Origin: Spirometra erinaceieuropaei
Lineage: Eukaryota; Platyhelminthes; Cestoda; Diphyllobothriidea; Diphyllobothriidae
Length of the DNA stretch: 64,000 nucleotides
Direction of reading: 5' to 3'
Assembly (NCBI GenBank): GCA_902702965.1
Contig: CACRXP010000002.1
Span: 3,848,254-3,912,253 of the forward strand
Part shown: in pieces, positions 11,465 through 22,990 of the stretch
Position numbering within the stretch: position 1 is the stretch's first letter
Layout of the letters: the number at the start of each line of letters is the position of its first letter
Made by a program: the position numbers and the translations under genes
The notes under the pieces: model-generated
The model's input: the letters and a program-made list of their open reading frames with translations, nothing else
Database searches by the model: none
What the model was told of the DNA's origin: nothing

Positions 11465-12240
11465 CAAGTTGACAGGCCAGTACAGTTACATGAAGTAATG
11501 AAAATGTACAAAAGTATCAGTGTTTATAGATGTGTCAAGGGCTGCTAAGTCATTAACACTCATCTTTCCCACGTCGCCCGCATGACGAGGTTGGCGGGTT
11601 TTGGTCCTTAGAGCTAGGGGAGGGGGGTAAGAGAGTCTTTGAGTGATGTTCTTGGATTGTGTACACAGAGTATCCATCACTGTAATTAGTGATTTGAGGC
11701 GACCTGGTGAAGAGGGTGCGTGAACATATGCCCGCCTGGTTAGACAGAGGTGAGACCCGATCGATTTAAAGTTCTATTCTCGCATATTTAATCGATACGG
11801 ATCACCGAGTCGATGCCAAGGAAGCATTTCAGGTTGTCTGTCGGACAGCAACAAGTTTCTCTAAAGGCCTACGCCAACGGATACTAACAACGGCCGAGGC
11901 AGTGGCTATACGGCTAGCGAATCCGGTGTTATGCTGTTAGAAAACCATGACACAAGCGCTCTCTCTGCCGTGGCCAACGCCGACCTCAAGTGATGACGAC
12001 ATGCAGCCTCAAATCCCTAATTACAGTGATGGATACTCTGTGTACTCAATCCAAGAACACCACCCAAAGACTCTCTTACCCACCTCCCCTAGCTCAAAGG
12101 AACAAAACCCGTCAACCTCGTCATGCGGGCGGCGTGGGGAAGATGATTGTTAATGACTTAGTAGCCCTTGAGACACCTATAAACAATGATAATTTTGTAC
12201 ATTTTCATTCCTTCGTGTAACTATACTGACCTGACGAAGA
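11465..12240 (+). mobile_element. PLE 3' part with inverted 3' region (fold-back arrangement)
   Basis: The centre (about 11701-11940) encodes the last part of a GIY-YIG domain on the plus strand: a REHMPAWLDRGE block, one stop, then SSILAYLIDTDHRVDAKEAF and the C-terminal TTAEAVAIRLANP. The 3' untranslated region at 12005-12240 is repeated inverted at 11465-11700 with few differences, making a hairpin with arms of about 235 bp. PLEs are known to insert as partial tandem or inverted units, which would explain this. The element is 5'-truncated and interrupted by a stop. Confidence 0.7.
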
Positions 12241-14015
12241 AGTACCGAAAACACGAATTTGCCAATTTGACTTTTCAAGTTGATTTCTGTTTATTTGTTC
12301 CCAGTAAGGTAGCTAGCTGTTTGCCTTCATTTGAATCAATCATACTGTCCTCTCGCACACGTGAAAACAGCCGAATGGTTCACTAGTTTATGGGGCACAG
12401 AGCCCTTGAATACCATATGTTACACAGGCTCGGATCTCACAGGCATTAGAGGTGTGCCACAAAGGCCACATTAAGAGGTGAGACTGTTATTTTATGTCTA
12501 CTTCTGGGAGAAGACCATATTTAGTTCGCCAGCTGGCAGCCTTCCCAGTCGCAACTCTAAGCGCCAGCGACAACATAGTAATAAAACCGCTCGCTGAATT
12601 AGTGCATCTGAGGATTGCGATGAATGAGCACATCGCATCGACTCGTGTTCATGCCAGCGTTCTTGGGTAAAAAATATACCAAACTCAGAAATTCCAGGCT
12701 GTCTACTAAATTCCCTGCAAGTTACTACGGAGTCAGGATGCTTGAGATTTACGAATGCAACTGCCACCGAGGGATTGGCGATTACTTCGTCTAGGCTTTT
12801 GGCAATATTCAAAGAAGGACTACCCCGTCTATCGCATTCTTGTTCTCACTCTAAGGTGCTCCAGTGACAAGATCTGTTGACGCAACCGAATGGTTTGACG
12901 AGAATGGTAATGTTCTCACGAACTACCGAGTTATATCTCACGAGTCCCTAGCCTTAAAGGCAGCAAGTAAAACTGATCAGTGAATAATATAGAGATTTTG
13001 AACATTAAGAGCGCGACAACAACGTATGTCAGCAAGGCGGGTTGTTCAGGTGTCTCGTTTTTCGTCGCATTCAAACAAGCAATCCGGTCAAAGAAAATGG
13101 GACTAAATTGCCAAAGGTTAATTAGTCCGGTACCTAATCACAGGTCCACAGTACTTCGTGAAAGGGGAATAGTTTGTTGAATGGTGCTCAGAAAAGTAGC
13201 CCTAACTGTTTCGGCTGCTTGTCCAGAATCATACGGACACCGGTGTCACCAGAAGGACCTGAATGTTCATGTTTTTGTTCACGGGCTGTTGTGTAGGAGC
13301 CCACAATAACCAGGTTTGACAGTTTCTGAATGCTGGAATAAGTTTTGTTTGACAGCCTAGGGCCTGGTTTTCGAGGCAAGCGCTTTCATATTTGCGCCGA
13401 TCAGGTCACAAATGAGTGCTTTTGCTCAGACCTCTGCACCCGCCAATCCTTCGAGGCGAGATCTGTCTCGCTTGAGGCTCAAATTTCAATATTTTTCCAA
13501 TAATTCGCTATCTGCCAAGTTAATTTACATATTTTTTAAACTTCATCACGTGCAAGAGGCTGTCGAAGTGCGACGAGTCGACCAAGGGGATGTTCTCCAA
13601 ATACAATATCGGGAAGATGGAATTAAGAAGTTAAGTTTGACAAGCGTACGCCTCCGATTATTCATCCTCAGGCCTGAGCCGAAATAGCCAATAAAAAGTA
13701 AGTATGGGGTCACTGGCTATAGTCTACTTCTGTCAGGGGATTGGGGAAGGCAGGGGGGCGGGGGCAGGGAGTCTGACAATTAACTGCGTCTGTTTCGTCG
13801 TTGTAACGCGACGCTGCAGGAGGTCTCAGCCCACATGCTGGCTTCATCTTTCCCCAGATGAGCCTTACGGCCTATATAAATGCCTCATACGACCATAAGG
13901 TTGGGTTGGCTAACCGTGTGGCCACTGCCAATGCCACCACAAGTATCCGCAGGTTTTCTCAAGCACTTCAATTCTTCGCTTTGAAGGTAAGGACAGACTG
14001 TTCTTTCAGAACTTT
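12241..14015. other. Unassigned sequence
   Basis: No recognised gene. Short frames (12498-12812 minus, 12980-13180 plus, 13188-13379 minus, 13412-13687 plus) have no domain I can name, and none shows a paired acceptor and donor as clear as the exons at 36.9 or 57.4 kb. Confidence 0.4.
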
Positions 14016-14019
14016 TCAA

Positions 14020-14275
14020 TGGACATCTACTCCTCCACTTGCCCCTGTGGGGCAGGTTATATTTTAGTCGAACGACTAGGCGTCCATCCAAGCGGATACG
14101 AGAGCACCATCCTGCCCGGCTCACTTGATTATTAGCGTCACCCAGTGGACGCCAACCAAGAATTCCGCAACCTCTGTAAAGTGCCGGCGAGGCACTCCGC
14201 GTTTCGGTATCAGCGTATACCTGCTACGGAAGAGGCAGTGGTCATAAGGTTAGCCAAACCAACCTTGTGATCGCA
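14020..14275 (+). pseudogene. PLE fragment: GIY-YIG endonuclease
   Basis: Translation from 14020 gives a CPCGAGYI block, a degraded RLSKRIREH helix, then after a stop a VDANQEFRNLCKVPA block and an ATEEAVVIRLAKP C-terminus. The order matches the end of the 32.7-33.8 kb element. Internal stops and shifted spacing make it a relic. No reverse transcriptase is seen upstream. Confidence 0.65.
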
Positions 14276-14444
14276 TAATGCATTAATACAGACCCTAAGG
14301 CTTCCCTGGTGATGAAACAGGCGCAACGAATTGTCAGACTTCCTCCCCCTCCCCCTTGCCTTTCCCAATCTCCGGACAGAACTAGACTATAGCCCCTGAC
14401 CCCTCTACGTCCTCAACCCTTTCCTCACACTTACTGTTTATTGG

Positions 14445-15436
14445 CTGTGAGTGACCGATCTCATTAAATATTGGCTGAAATTATGAAATGTGTTTTCGGT
14501 TAGGAAGGTTTACTTAGGTGGGGTTGAAGCATTCATTATCAAGGGACATGATGCTAATATATTTCAGACGTAAAAGGATGTCAGCTTTTGGATGTTCTAC
14601 ATTTTAATCTTCTGAAGAAACCGTATTTGGCAAAAAATGACTGCTTGAGTAGCATGAATTTTTTAGACTGATTTGCGATGGTCTTGAAAATTCAAATACA
14701 TTTTACAGAAACTCCGAGCAAAAATATGCTTCCTTTCATCGTTTGATAGAGAATCACATTGTCTTTATAGTTGATACTCGAAAAAGGAGTATAATTGGGT
14801 TTCAAAAAAGTTTTCTTATTCCTGAATAATTTGGAGCCTGACCAGCCGTTGCATTAGCGCTTAGTGATTTCAGTAAACAAGGCGCATGTGTTTCCCGTAA
14901 GGAAAATCACATATTCTTCTATGCCTTTAAAAAGATACTATATGCATCCATAAAATTTTGCAATGGACGTGGACCATGTTGTACATTTCAAGAGGAGCAG
15001 TGGCAAACAGAAAGGTACGATGCTGTATGAATGGACATTGCATGGTCTTGAAAAATCTCATAATCAGAAACTTTTTCAAAACATAGTTATACCCCTTCTT
15101 CGAGCATAAAATATAAAAACGACGTGATTCTCTATCAGACGACTAAAGAAAAGCATATTTTGTTCGTGCTTTTTCTAAAATGTATTTGAATTTGCAAGAC
15201 CATCGAAAATCAATGTGAAAAATGCATGCTACTTATGTAATCATGTATTACCGAATACGGTTTCTACCGGAAATTTAAAAGCAATGAATTCAAAAGCTGA
15301 AGTCCTGCCGAGTCCGAAATATTATAGAATTTTGTCGCAGGAAAATCAGTTTTACAACCACGCTTAAGTAATCCTTCCTAATCGAAAACACATTTCAGAA
15401 TTTCAGCCAACATTTCATGAGATCGGTCACTCACTG
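14445..15436. mobile_element. FB-1 copy 2 (type 2 ends)
   Basis: Ends resemble CAGTGAGTGACCGATCTCAT; the left end has CTGTGAG in place of CAGTGAG. The right end is followed by TA, while the left neighbour is GG, so the target duplication is no longer visible. The AAAATGACTGCTTGAGTAGCATG block near 14635 reappears inverted near 15220. Length 992 bp. Confidence 0.8.
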
Positions 15437-16280
15437 TAAACTTCTGCTACGCTACCCCCCCCCCCGCCCGAAATTGTTGTGGAGGCCTGCCGATTAATAA
15501 TGGAAGGCACAGGTTCGTCGAACTTAACATCTTAGTTGTTTTCATCGCTGAACTTAATGCGGACTTCGAAGGACAGCATTTACTGTGAGCGGGCGACTGC
15601 AAGCAACTCAGAACGCAGCGGCAGTAATTGTTTCAATAGGTCGAGAGCCGGCCTTAATTGTTGTCCGTGCAAGGTATGAGCGTGCGTCTAAACCATATGT
15701 GGCTGCAGATAATCCGTGAAGACCGGAGTGTCCATCGGTGTCGTGGTATCGTCAAGTTGAGGGTTGAGTCACACGCGACGCAAGCAGTCAACTGGTTAGA
15801 GGATTCAATCGCAGTCGCCATGGGATAGTTGAATCCTTGTACGATCTGCGGTAACGTTTTGATTCGGGGGAGGACGGAAGAGATTCAGTGACCATTCGGG
15901 CCTCGAAGGGCACGTGCTGGACCATGTTAGTCATAAAGACTGGACGAGGCTCCTTTGAACCTGGAGTCCCAAACGCATGGCTCCAACTGGGGCTTCTTCT
16001 TTGATGTGCTTTCGTCGTAACCTTTAGTCGAAAATCGGAATTCACTGGGTGACCTTAAACGCCTGATGTGGTTCTGCACACGCCTGGCGCCGTTAAGAAC
16101 CCAGCTGTTGTTCTCCACTCACAGCTTTCCTCTCTTTTGAACGAATAACAGGCTAGGATAGATTGAACACTCACGTAGATGGACTGAGCTTCTAACAGCT
16201 CATTGGAAATCATATTTCGTCAAAGTGGTAACTTCATGATAAATGAGTATATCTGCTCATTTTGCCGTTTGTCGTCTTTG
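15437..16280. other. Unassigned sequence with a poly-C tract
   Basis: A run of C at about 15457-15468 is the only simple feature. Two overlapping minus-strand frames at 15788-16118 have no recognisable domain. Confidence 0.35.
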
Positions 16281-16500
16281 GTAGGACTGACTTATGTGGC
16301 CCCCTAAACAGGACGTGAAACCAGGACCCGCCTTCAATACGGGGGGCTTTAAGCCAACTTCCAGTGGAATTAGGGTTAGGTCAGGGCTAGATTTAAAGGT
16401 ACCGGTAAGGTAAGTCACGACCAAGTATGGAGTTGAGCTGGGGGCTAGTGCTAACTGCAGAGTTAAGGTTTAGGGTAGGGTTAGGGTCAAGATAAGGGTA
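16281..16500 (+). repeat. Telomere-like inverted-repeat element, end family II, truncated
   Basis: Begins GGTAGGACTGACTTATGTGG then CCCCCTAAACAGGAC, the same end as the element at 26654-27044. About 100 bp inside it passes into degenerate TTAGGG-type sequence (16370-16500). The second end is missing because a SINE-A copy starts at about 16503. Confidence 0.7.
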
Positions 16501-16502
16501 AC

Positions 16503-16795
16503 GATATGCGCCGCTGTGCGGCTGCTGGTTGGGCTCGAGAGAGAGCCTTAAGGCATGACGGGACGAGTGAGCTCCGTAACACGATCGGTGAGCGCCCATC
16601 CACCATTGTATATTCCCGATCGCAACTGACAAGAAAACGGGCCCGTGGCTCGGTGGTAAGAGGCGTTGGATTTCTAACTAACAGGTTGTGGGATGAAGCC
16701 CCATGTGTTCCACTTCTCGGGGACGAGATGACCGGCTGGCAACGCCAATAAACCAGAAATTGCCATTCCAGCCTCCCTTGGCGTTTTCGGTAATG
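16503..16795 (+). mobile_element. SINE-A (tRNA-derived), copy 1
   Basis: Module H (about 16503-16605: GCGCCGCTGTGCGGCTGCTG to TCGGTGAGCGCCC) precedes a tRNA-like head at about 16638-16720. The head has an A box (TGGCTCGGTGGTAAGAGGC), a TTGGATTTCTAACTAAC anticodon region and a mutated B box (GGTTGTGGGATGAAGCC). A tail follows (GACCGGCTGGC to CCAGCCTCCCTTGGC). SINEs of this type are transcribed by RNA polymerase III and mobilised by a partner LINE; no partner is visible here. Confidence 0.75.
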
Positions 16796-17044
16796 TTATT
16801 TAGCGTATATATGATGTACATGAATATGTGATATATATGAAGCTTGTGCCCGTGTTGTTAGTATGGCAAGTCATAAAAGATATTAAGCTGATGGCTGCAT
16901 ATCGAAAGTTTGAGCATTACACGACGATCTCACTGAGACTGATGGATCCAGCCTCGCGCATTCACATCAGCTTTCGGACTGAGACTGTAAAGCTTCCTTC
17001 TGGTCGATTTGCTCCAAGTTAGCAATTAATTCCCGGGGGTATTA

Positions 17045-17179
17045 GAAAACTGAAATTTCGAAATTGGAGTATCTACCAGAAAGCACACGGGATAAGCTGG
17101 GGGACGTAGTGACGGGCCGGATACCTCACAGTTGTGTCATGCAGAGAACGAATATCAGCAAAACACTCGTCTGGGCTTG
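17045..17179 (+). repeat. Dispersed repeat F, 5' part
   Basis: Shares GAAATTTCGAAATTGGAGTA, TCTACCAGAAAGCACAC, GCTGGGGGAC and GAATATCAGC with copies at 49850-50343, 30430-30720 and 18535-18930. It runs directly into the family E hairpin at 17180, so F and E may be parts of one element. Confidence 0.6.
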
Positions 17180-17377
17180 AAGAAGGAGACACGATCGCCG
17201 GGACAAGAGCTTTATTAGCCTGACGTTTCGGATTCCTACTCGAATCCATCATCAGAGACAAAAGAGCAGAAACGGGTTAGGGTTTCTGCTCTTTTGTCTC
17301 TGATGATGGATTCGAGTAGGAATCTGAAACGTCAGGCTAATAAAGCTCTTGTCCCGGCGATCGTGTCTCCTTCTTCA
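17180..17377. repeat. Family E inverted pair (near-perfect hairpin)
   Basis: Two family E units lie head to head: arms 17180-17273 and 17282-17377 around an 8-nt centre, with as few as one or two mismatches. The right arm, read on plus, holds CTGATGA at 17300-17306, a GATTC/GAATC stem and GAAA at 17326-17329, the arrangement of a hammerhead ribozyme core. It continues with CGTCAGGCTAATAAAGC and a TCTCCTTCTTC tail. The near identity of the arms suggests a recent inverted duplication. Confidence 0.7.
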
Positions 17378-18534
17378 AGACTACTTCCTGGGACTCGGCT
17401 CTTCGCTTCTATTGACTCGTCTGGGCTTTCAACAGATATCTGTACTTTCGTTGTGGTAAATCATGCGGTGAGTGATCAATTTTCATTTAGCGAAATTCTC
17501 CGAATAACATTAAGAAGCCAAATCAGGGCAATAGGGATCATCTAAACAGAGTTCCTGCAGCTCCTATGGCCATCTATGCAGTCCAAACTACCTTTCTCAT
17601 CAATGAAACTACCCTCCGCCAAGTTGTAAGGAAACCACTATCGGCCAAAATTACTACCATTAAAAAGCGTTTCCTTAAACCCGTATGCCAAAGAGTGAAT
17701 GGGTAGTCCCTGGGGGTCACTGCTATGTCGAGCTCCACACATTTTCGTCAGACAGCGGAAATGAACGACGAAATACATATGTGGGCTTTTAGCTTGCATT
17801 TATGCTGAGAATATTCATTAATTATATTTTTTAGTGGATAGCGCACCACCGTTAGAATGATAGGTATTAATTTGGCCTGATTATCCAGCTGCAGTTGACA
17901 GGATTTGGTCCAAATTCGCCTTTTAAATGGTGAAGCCGATCTCAGGAAGCTCATCGCGTGAACTTTACTTCATGCATTAACTGCAAACAAAGTTAGAAGA
18001 TTAACATTGAACGTGTTTTGTAGAATGGAATTGATGCTAACTAATCTACTTTCATGAACAGGACTAGTGTGTTCTTTACCGAAATAAAGACCCGCACTTT
18101 GGAAGAAGCCAGGCTGACAGAAGCCGAGATTTTTCGGTTTATGATTTAGAAAATTCAGAAATATTTCCAGGATGCACTTACCAACAACATCTGTCGGGAA
18201 ACAAAGGTTTCGAATACGAGGACCAAGTCGTTAAGTCATCTGCATGGGTTTGATCTTCTCAGTTATTGAAACAACTTTTGCCGACATTCCAAATGACCTC
18301 GCAGCCATTTAAAGCACACTGATTGCGTAGGTGTGCCAAATACTGAAGTCCATTTGAAAATTCAGGAGAAATTTGAAATTCGAATGAAACATTTGACTTA
18401 CCAGTCTCCAGTTAGTTATAGTTGAGTCTGAGGCAGAACACTGTTGGACAAGTGGGCATTATCTGTGTGACATTTTACGATGAAAATTTTCTGGGAAAGG
18501 TTCGACGGGCAGATATGAAACAGAAGAATATACT

Positions 18535-18930
18535 TTAGGGTAAGATGATTCCATACCAACAACACAAGTAGTAGCCAAAAGCCCATACACGCGTGTTTCG
18601 CCGATATTCTGCAGCTGCATAACAGGGAATGCTGGGGGACCTACTGACGAACCAAATCCCTCGCAGCTGCGTCATGCAGCGTCAGAATACCGGCGAAACA
18701 AGCGTGTATGGGCTTTTGGCTAGTACCTCTACTGCTAGTATGGAATCACTTTACCCCAAAGTATACTACTAGCAGCCTGTTGGCAGTTTGTGAATTTTAT
18801 GCGCTTATCCGGCCGTGGCTGACGAACTTAGACCTAAATATTCATGCATAAAAAATTTGTCTGAGTCTATAGACCTTAAATATACTGATCTACTCAAAGT
18901 TCGCAGTTAATTTCTAAGGAAATTAAAAAA
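18535..18930. repeat. Repeat F with inverted 5' segment
   Basis: The block from AAGATGATTCCATA through GCCCATACACGCGTGTTTCG (18540-18620) is inverted relative to 18690-18762, giving a hairpin of roughly 80-bp arms. The right side continues as repeat F (GCTGGGGGACCTACTGACGA, then GTCTATAGACCTT near 18875), as at 49850-50160. Confidence 0.6.
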
Positions 18931-19029
18931 CTATAACAGAAGAATATAAATCATTTATGTTATTTGTCTGCTTCCGGATACAAGCAGTGTTATTTAGGCA
19001 TCCGACACGTAAACAAACATTAAAACTTA

Positions 19030-19515
19030 TAATACATGAGCAGCTCGCTAAGACTGCAACAGGCCAGACGCAGACAGCTGTTTCACGGTCGTTACCGATC
19101 ATCAGTACGTCATAGGCCTTATGAAGTGAGGTATATAAGCATGTCCAGTGGGCGTTTGACCCTCACTGTTGTGGTTAGGATCTCACTCGATCCCATTCTG
19201 TCCGCCCGCCAGCTTCCTACTGGCGAAAACGAACGCTGTGTCAGAGGACACATACCACATATAATACATGAGCAGCTCGCTAAGACTGCAACAGGCCAGA
19301 CGCAGACAGCTGTTTCACGGTCGTTACCGATCATCAGTACGTCATAGGCCATATGAAGTGAGGTATATAAGCATGTCAAGTGGGCGTTTGACCCTCACTG
19401 TTGTGGTTAGGATCTCACTCGATCCCATTCTGTCCGCCCGCCAGCTTCCTACTGGCGAAAACGAACGCTGTGTCAGAGGACACATACCACATATAATACA
19501 TGAGCAGCTCGCTAA
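19030..19515 (+). repeat. 232-bp tandem repeat (two units)
   Basis: Units start at about 19030 and 19262 and differ at only a few positions; a partial third unit begins near 19494. Each contains AATACATGAGCAGCTCGCTA and CGAACGCTGTGTCAGAGGAC. The repeated frame at 19036 and 19268 simply follows the repeat. The array is cut by a truncated FB-1 copy at 19518; a further unit appears at 20868. Confidence 0.85.
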
Positions 19516-19517
19516 GA

Positions 19518-20292
19518 GTGACTACTTAATTAGCATGTATTTTTCCCATCGATTTTCGATGCCTTTGAAAATCCTGTCATAGTTCGTGGAAAACATGCAT
19601 AAAAAATTCATTCTTTGGCTGATTCGGTGAAAATTAGATCTTTTTTCAATTTCATACTCGAAGGAGGGATATAATTCGGTTTTAAAAACGTTTCTAATTG
19701 TAAGACTATTTAATAGCGTGACATGGTCGTTCATATAACGTAATGTCTCTGCATTTACCAATGTAACTTGTAAAGTTAACAATATGAATCAAATCCAAAT
19801 TTCATGCACCCCTTATAGTCTCCTCTTAATACCGTAGAGAAATGTATGGTTTTCCGTACGCGAAAAATACATGGCTTGTAGTCTGGGAACCCTGAATGCA
19901 AGTGTGATTATTGGGGAATCGGAAAAATTTTTTGAAACCGAATTATATCCCTCCTTCGAGAATAAAATTGGAAGAAGACGTAATTTTCCACCGAATCAGC
20001 CAAAGAATGAGTATTTTTATGCGTGTTTCCCACGAACTATGACTGGATTTTCAAAGGCAGTGAAAATCAATGAGAAAAATGCATGCTACTTAAGTAGTCA
20101 TTTTTGCAGAGTATAGTCTTTGCATGCAGCCGGAAGGCAGTTCATTCGAAAGCCGGCATCCCGAGGTAACTGAATTATTATAGAATTACACCACAAACTG
20201 ATTAGTTTTACAACCCCACTTAATTAATCTTATCGATACGAAAACGCATTTCGGAATTTCGATTGACATTTCATGAGTTAGCCCACCTACTG
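19518..20292. mobile_element. FB-1 copy 3, left-truncated (type 1)
   Basis: Begins abruptly inside the element at the ACTACTTAATTAGCATG block, immediately after the 232-bp repeat sequence CTCGCTAAGAGTG. It runs to a proper right end ...GCCCACCTACTG at 20292, where the next bases are AA and not TA. About 200 bp of the left arm are missing. Confidence 0.8.
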
Positions 20293-20867
20293 AAATTTGC
20301 TTAGCGTGGACAATCGTACAAAACCAGAAAACTGTCTGTAAAAGGTTTAGCGGAGGAGCGAGCGGTCGGACAGGGCAGTCAGAGTAAGCAACGTGAGGTC
20401 ACTGCAATTGCAGAATCTGTAAAGACAATTTCGACCAAACCATCCCCCTGCCAACGACCTTTTTCTCATAGACTTTGTCGCAGCGACCTCGGTGACATTT
20501 ATCAGACTAGCCGAGGAAGCTTTACCGACATCTAGGACAGAGCTTCCTGTTGCGCTCATCTCTCCCTGCCCTTTCTTATTTTACAATCGCGATCTTCCTC
20601 GACTCACGAACTTGTTGTATGTCAGCCGCCAGGATAGAAGGCGCGAAGTCGGATTTAAAAGTCTCTTTACTTGAGTGTTGTTTGCAGTAGCCCATAGAGC
20701 CTTATTATTCGCACCAATAAGCGAAGGTTTTATTTGTGTTTGTGGCAGCCCTCAGACCCGTTGAGTCAGCAAATTTAGTCGGCTAATCAGTTATGATAGA
20801 GTCTTACTTCAGGGTCTTCGTTCCCGCTACTGCTTGAACTAGATTCGACAGTTTTAATGATTTTGTC

Positions 20868-21057
20868 AAGTGGGCGTTTGACCCTCACTGTTGTGGTTAG
20901 GATCTCACTCGATCCCATTCTGTCCGCCCGCCAGCTTCCTACTGGCGAAAACGAACGCTGTGTCAGAGGACACATACCACATATAATACATGAGCAGCTC
21001 GCTAAGAGTGCAACAGGCCAGCGAGCTGCTCATGTATTATATGTGGTATGTGTCCTC
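20868..21057. repeat. Displaced 232-bp unit with perfect 38-bp hairpin
   Basis: 20868-21003 repeats the second half of the 19 kb tandem unit. Its end (20966-21003) is mirrored exactly, 38 of 38 bases, at 21020-21057 around a 16-nt spacer. A perfect arm of this length implies recent formation or strong constraint. The frames at 20857-21232 overlap this repeat and are not credible genes. Confidence 0.85.
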
Positions 21058-21289
21058 GGACAAGAACAACAGGTGGGTGGGAGGGAGCAAAGGTCGTAAC
21101 CAAGCCCAATCGAGTGTGGTGGGACGTTGGAAGCCTATCTCAGCGATAGGTCATTTGAAAGGCCTGGGTTGGCGTTTAGGGCCGAAAATTAAATCCTCCA
21201 TGAGCCCAACAGAAAAACTCACTCTCTCCTAAAGAATGGTGGCGGCTGATGACGGTTCGGCCATCAGAAGCGACGAGATCCAGTGCGTG

Positions 21290-21545
21290 TCCCATGAACT
21301 GCAGTAGCATCGGTGACTTACGCATGAATCTGTTTATAAGGAAGCAGATTTGCACAGCGTATACCCGCTGGCGCTTAAATGGGACGCAGTGAGTGACGCG
21401 ACGTGAAAGCCTACGCCCAAGGCGTGCCGGCACACGCATATACGGAAATACTGATGAACTCTCGCGGACTCCGCGCAACCCGATAAACGCGTGCCGTGGG
21501 CTAATGTGACGTCCCTTTTGACTAAGAGCATCATAGTCAGCCATC
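21290..21545 (+). repeat. Dispersed repeat C
   Basis: Matches 22820-22990 through GACGCAGTGAGTGACGCGA, AAAGCCTACGCCCAAGGC, ATACGG and AACCCGATAAACGCGTGCCG. Overlapping minus-strand frames of 122 and 66 codons follow this repeat and are not supported as genes. Confidence 0.6.
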
Positions 21546-21647
21546 GTCGGAAGTCGATTCGCTAACCGCTACCTACTGATGCACCGGCTACCCCGCAAAG
21601 TGGCCAATAGACAGACGGCCTTTCGCAGGCTTCTGTTGTTGTTGTTT

Positions 21648-21746
21648 TTGGTGGTGGTGGTGGTGGTTGTGGTGGTGGCGGCGGTGGTGGTGGTGGTGGT
21701 GGTGGTGGTGGTGGTGGTGGTGGTGGTGGTGGTGGTGGTGGTGGTG
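21648..21746 (+). repeat. (GGT)n microsatellite
   Basis: About 99 bp of GGT, preceded by GTT repeats and interrupted once by GGCGGCGGT. Frames reading it as poly-V, poly-T or poly-P are artefacts. Confidence 0.97.
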
Positions 21747-22412
21747 AATAGCATCTCATTGCCTCCAACGCACCTCGATAACGCGGAAGAGGTGTTTGTT
21801 TAGTTAGCGAACTCCAAAATACCTCTCCATATTATACATCCACTTTCACGAAGGCCTAGTTTTCTGAGGCAAGCTTGCCTGGCATCTACCGCGTTCCCTC
21901 CCCCCCCCATCCAACTTGATCCTAAGTTAAGACAATGTCAAGATAACTAGAGGTAACGTCGGGGTATTGACTGACAATGTAACACAGCCCCTCTACGTGT
22001 CCACTCATGACCTGTTTCACATTATATTGACCAAGCAACATTCAAGGAGGCCTCAGAACTCGTATACGTGCAAATATCGTAGAGGCTACAGTAAGAAGCC
22101 ATTACATCCGGACTCTCTGTCCTTCAGTCGCTCCCCAAAACTTTCACCACGGGGACCCAATTGATAGCCATCCAAACCAAGAATACTGCCATGTCGGATT
22201 TATTCTAGTGCGGGATCACTCTTCTGGGCCTAAAAGTCTGTAGGAGTCTGCTATGCGAGGATCAGCAAACCATGGCCCTCGCAGCCTGGCAAGCGCTGGC
22301 AGTTCTTCGACGTCTGGTTCCCTGCCCGTAGATGTGCCTGCGCTCCTGCTAAGTACGCAGTTCGTGAGCATGGCTGCCCAGTCATTGTCGTCTTTCTGAC
22401 CAGTTGTGGTGC

Positions 22413-22685
22413 TGCTGTTGGTTAAAATTCTGGTCAAGTATTTATTGTGGACCAGGGGGTGTGGGGTGGAACGCCAAGGTGCGGGTCAGGCTGTGCCAGC
22501 CGCCTGCGCCCTCCCTCACCTCCGGTCCTCCCGACTATGTCTTGACATTGGAACCAGGTTGGGAGGAGCGAGTGCGGTAGATGCTGCGCAAGTCAACACT
22601 CATAATAAACTAATTCACGCGCAAGTCACCGTACCTGCTTCACCTTGCTGTGGACGACAAGATGGATGTCGTGGGACGCGACAAT
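22413..22685 (+). repeat. Dispersed repeat B
   Basis: The clearest B copy, roughly colinear with 36160-36435: GTGGACCAGGGGGTGTGG, CGCCAAGGTGCGGG, CACCTCCGGTCCTCC, GAGTGCGGTAGATGCTGCGC, CAAGTC and AATAAACTAATTCACGCGC. Repeat C follows with almost no gap, hinting that B and C are modules of one element. Confidence 0.7.
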
Positions 22686-22687
22686 AA

Positions 22688-22990
22688 ACTGATGTAGTGA
22701 GGAATGCTTTGAATGAGCCGTCAGAGGATGGATTCCCCAGTTTCCGCCCCACTCTCTCTCTCTCATCCCTCTCTCCCATGCGCCATTCGACTGTCTGAGC
22801 CCGTCAAACAACTGGTGATGGAATGGGGGCGCAGTGGATGACGCGAAATGAAGGCCTGAGTCTAAGACCATGCCAGCACCCGCATGTACGGCAGTGCATT
22901 TGGACCCGCGCGGACACAGCGCAACCCGCTAAACGCGTACCGTGAGTCACTCCGATCCACTTTTGGTCCATCACATCTACAATATAGTCC
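22688..22990 (+). repeat. Dispersed repeat C, best copy
   Basis: Begins near GATGTAGTGAGGAATGC and contains GAGGATGGATTCCCCAG, a CTCTCTCT tract, AACTGGTGATGGAATGGGGG, CGCAGTGGATGACGCGAAATG and AACCCGCTAAACGCGTACCG. No conserved frame. Confidence 0.65.

Noticed and set aside
19030..21057. CRISPR-like array
   Set aside because: Units are 232 bp and directly adjoining, with no spacer structure, in eukaryotic DNA.
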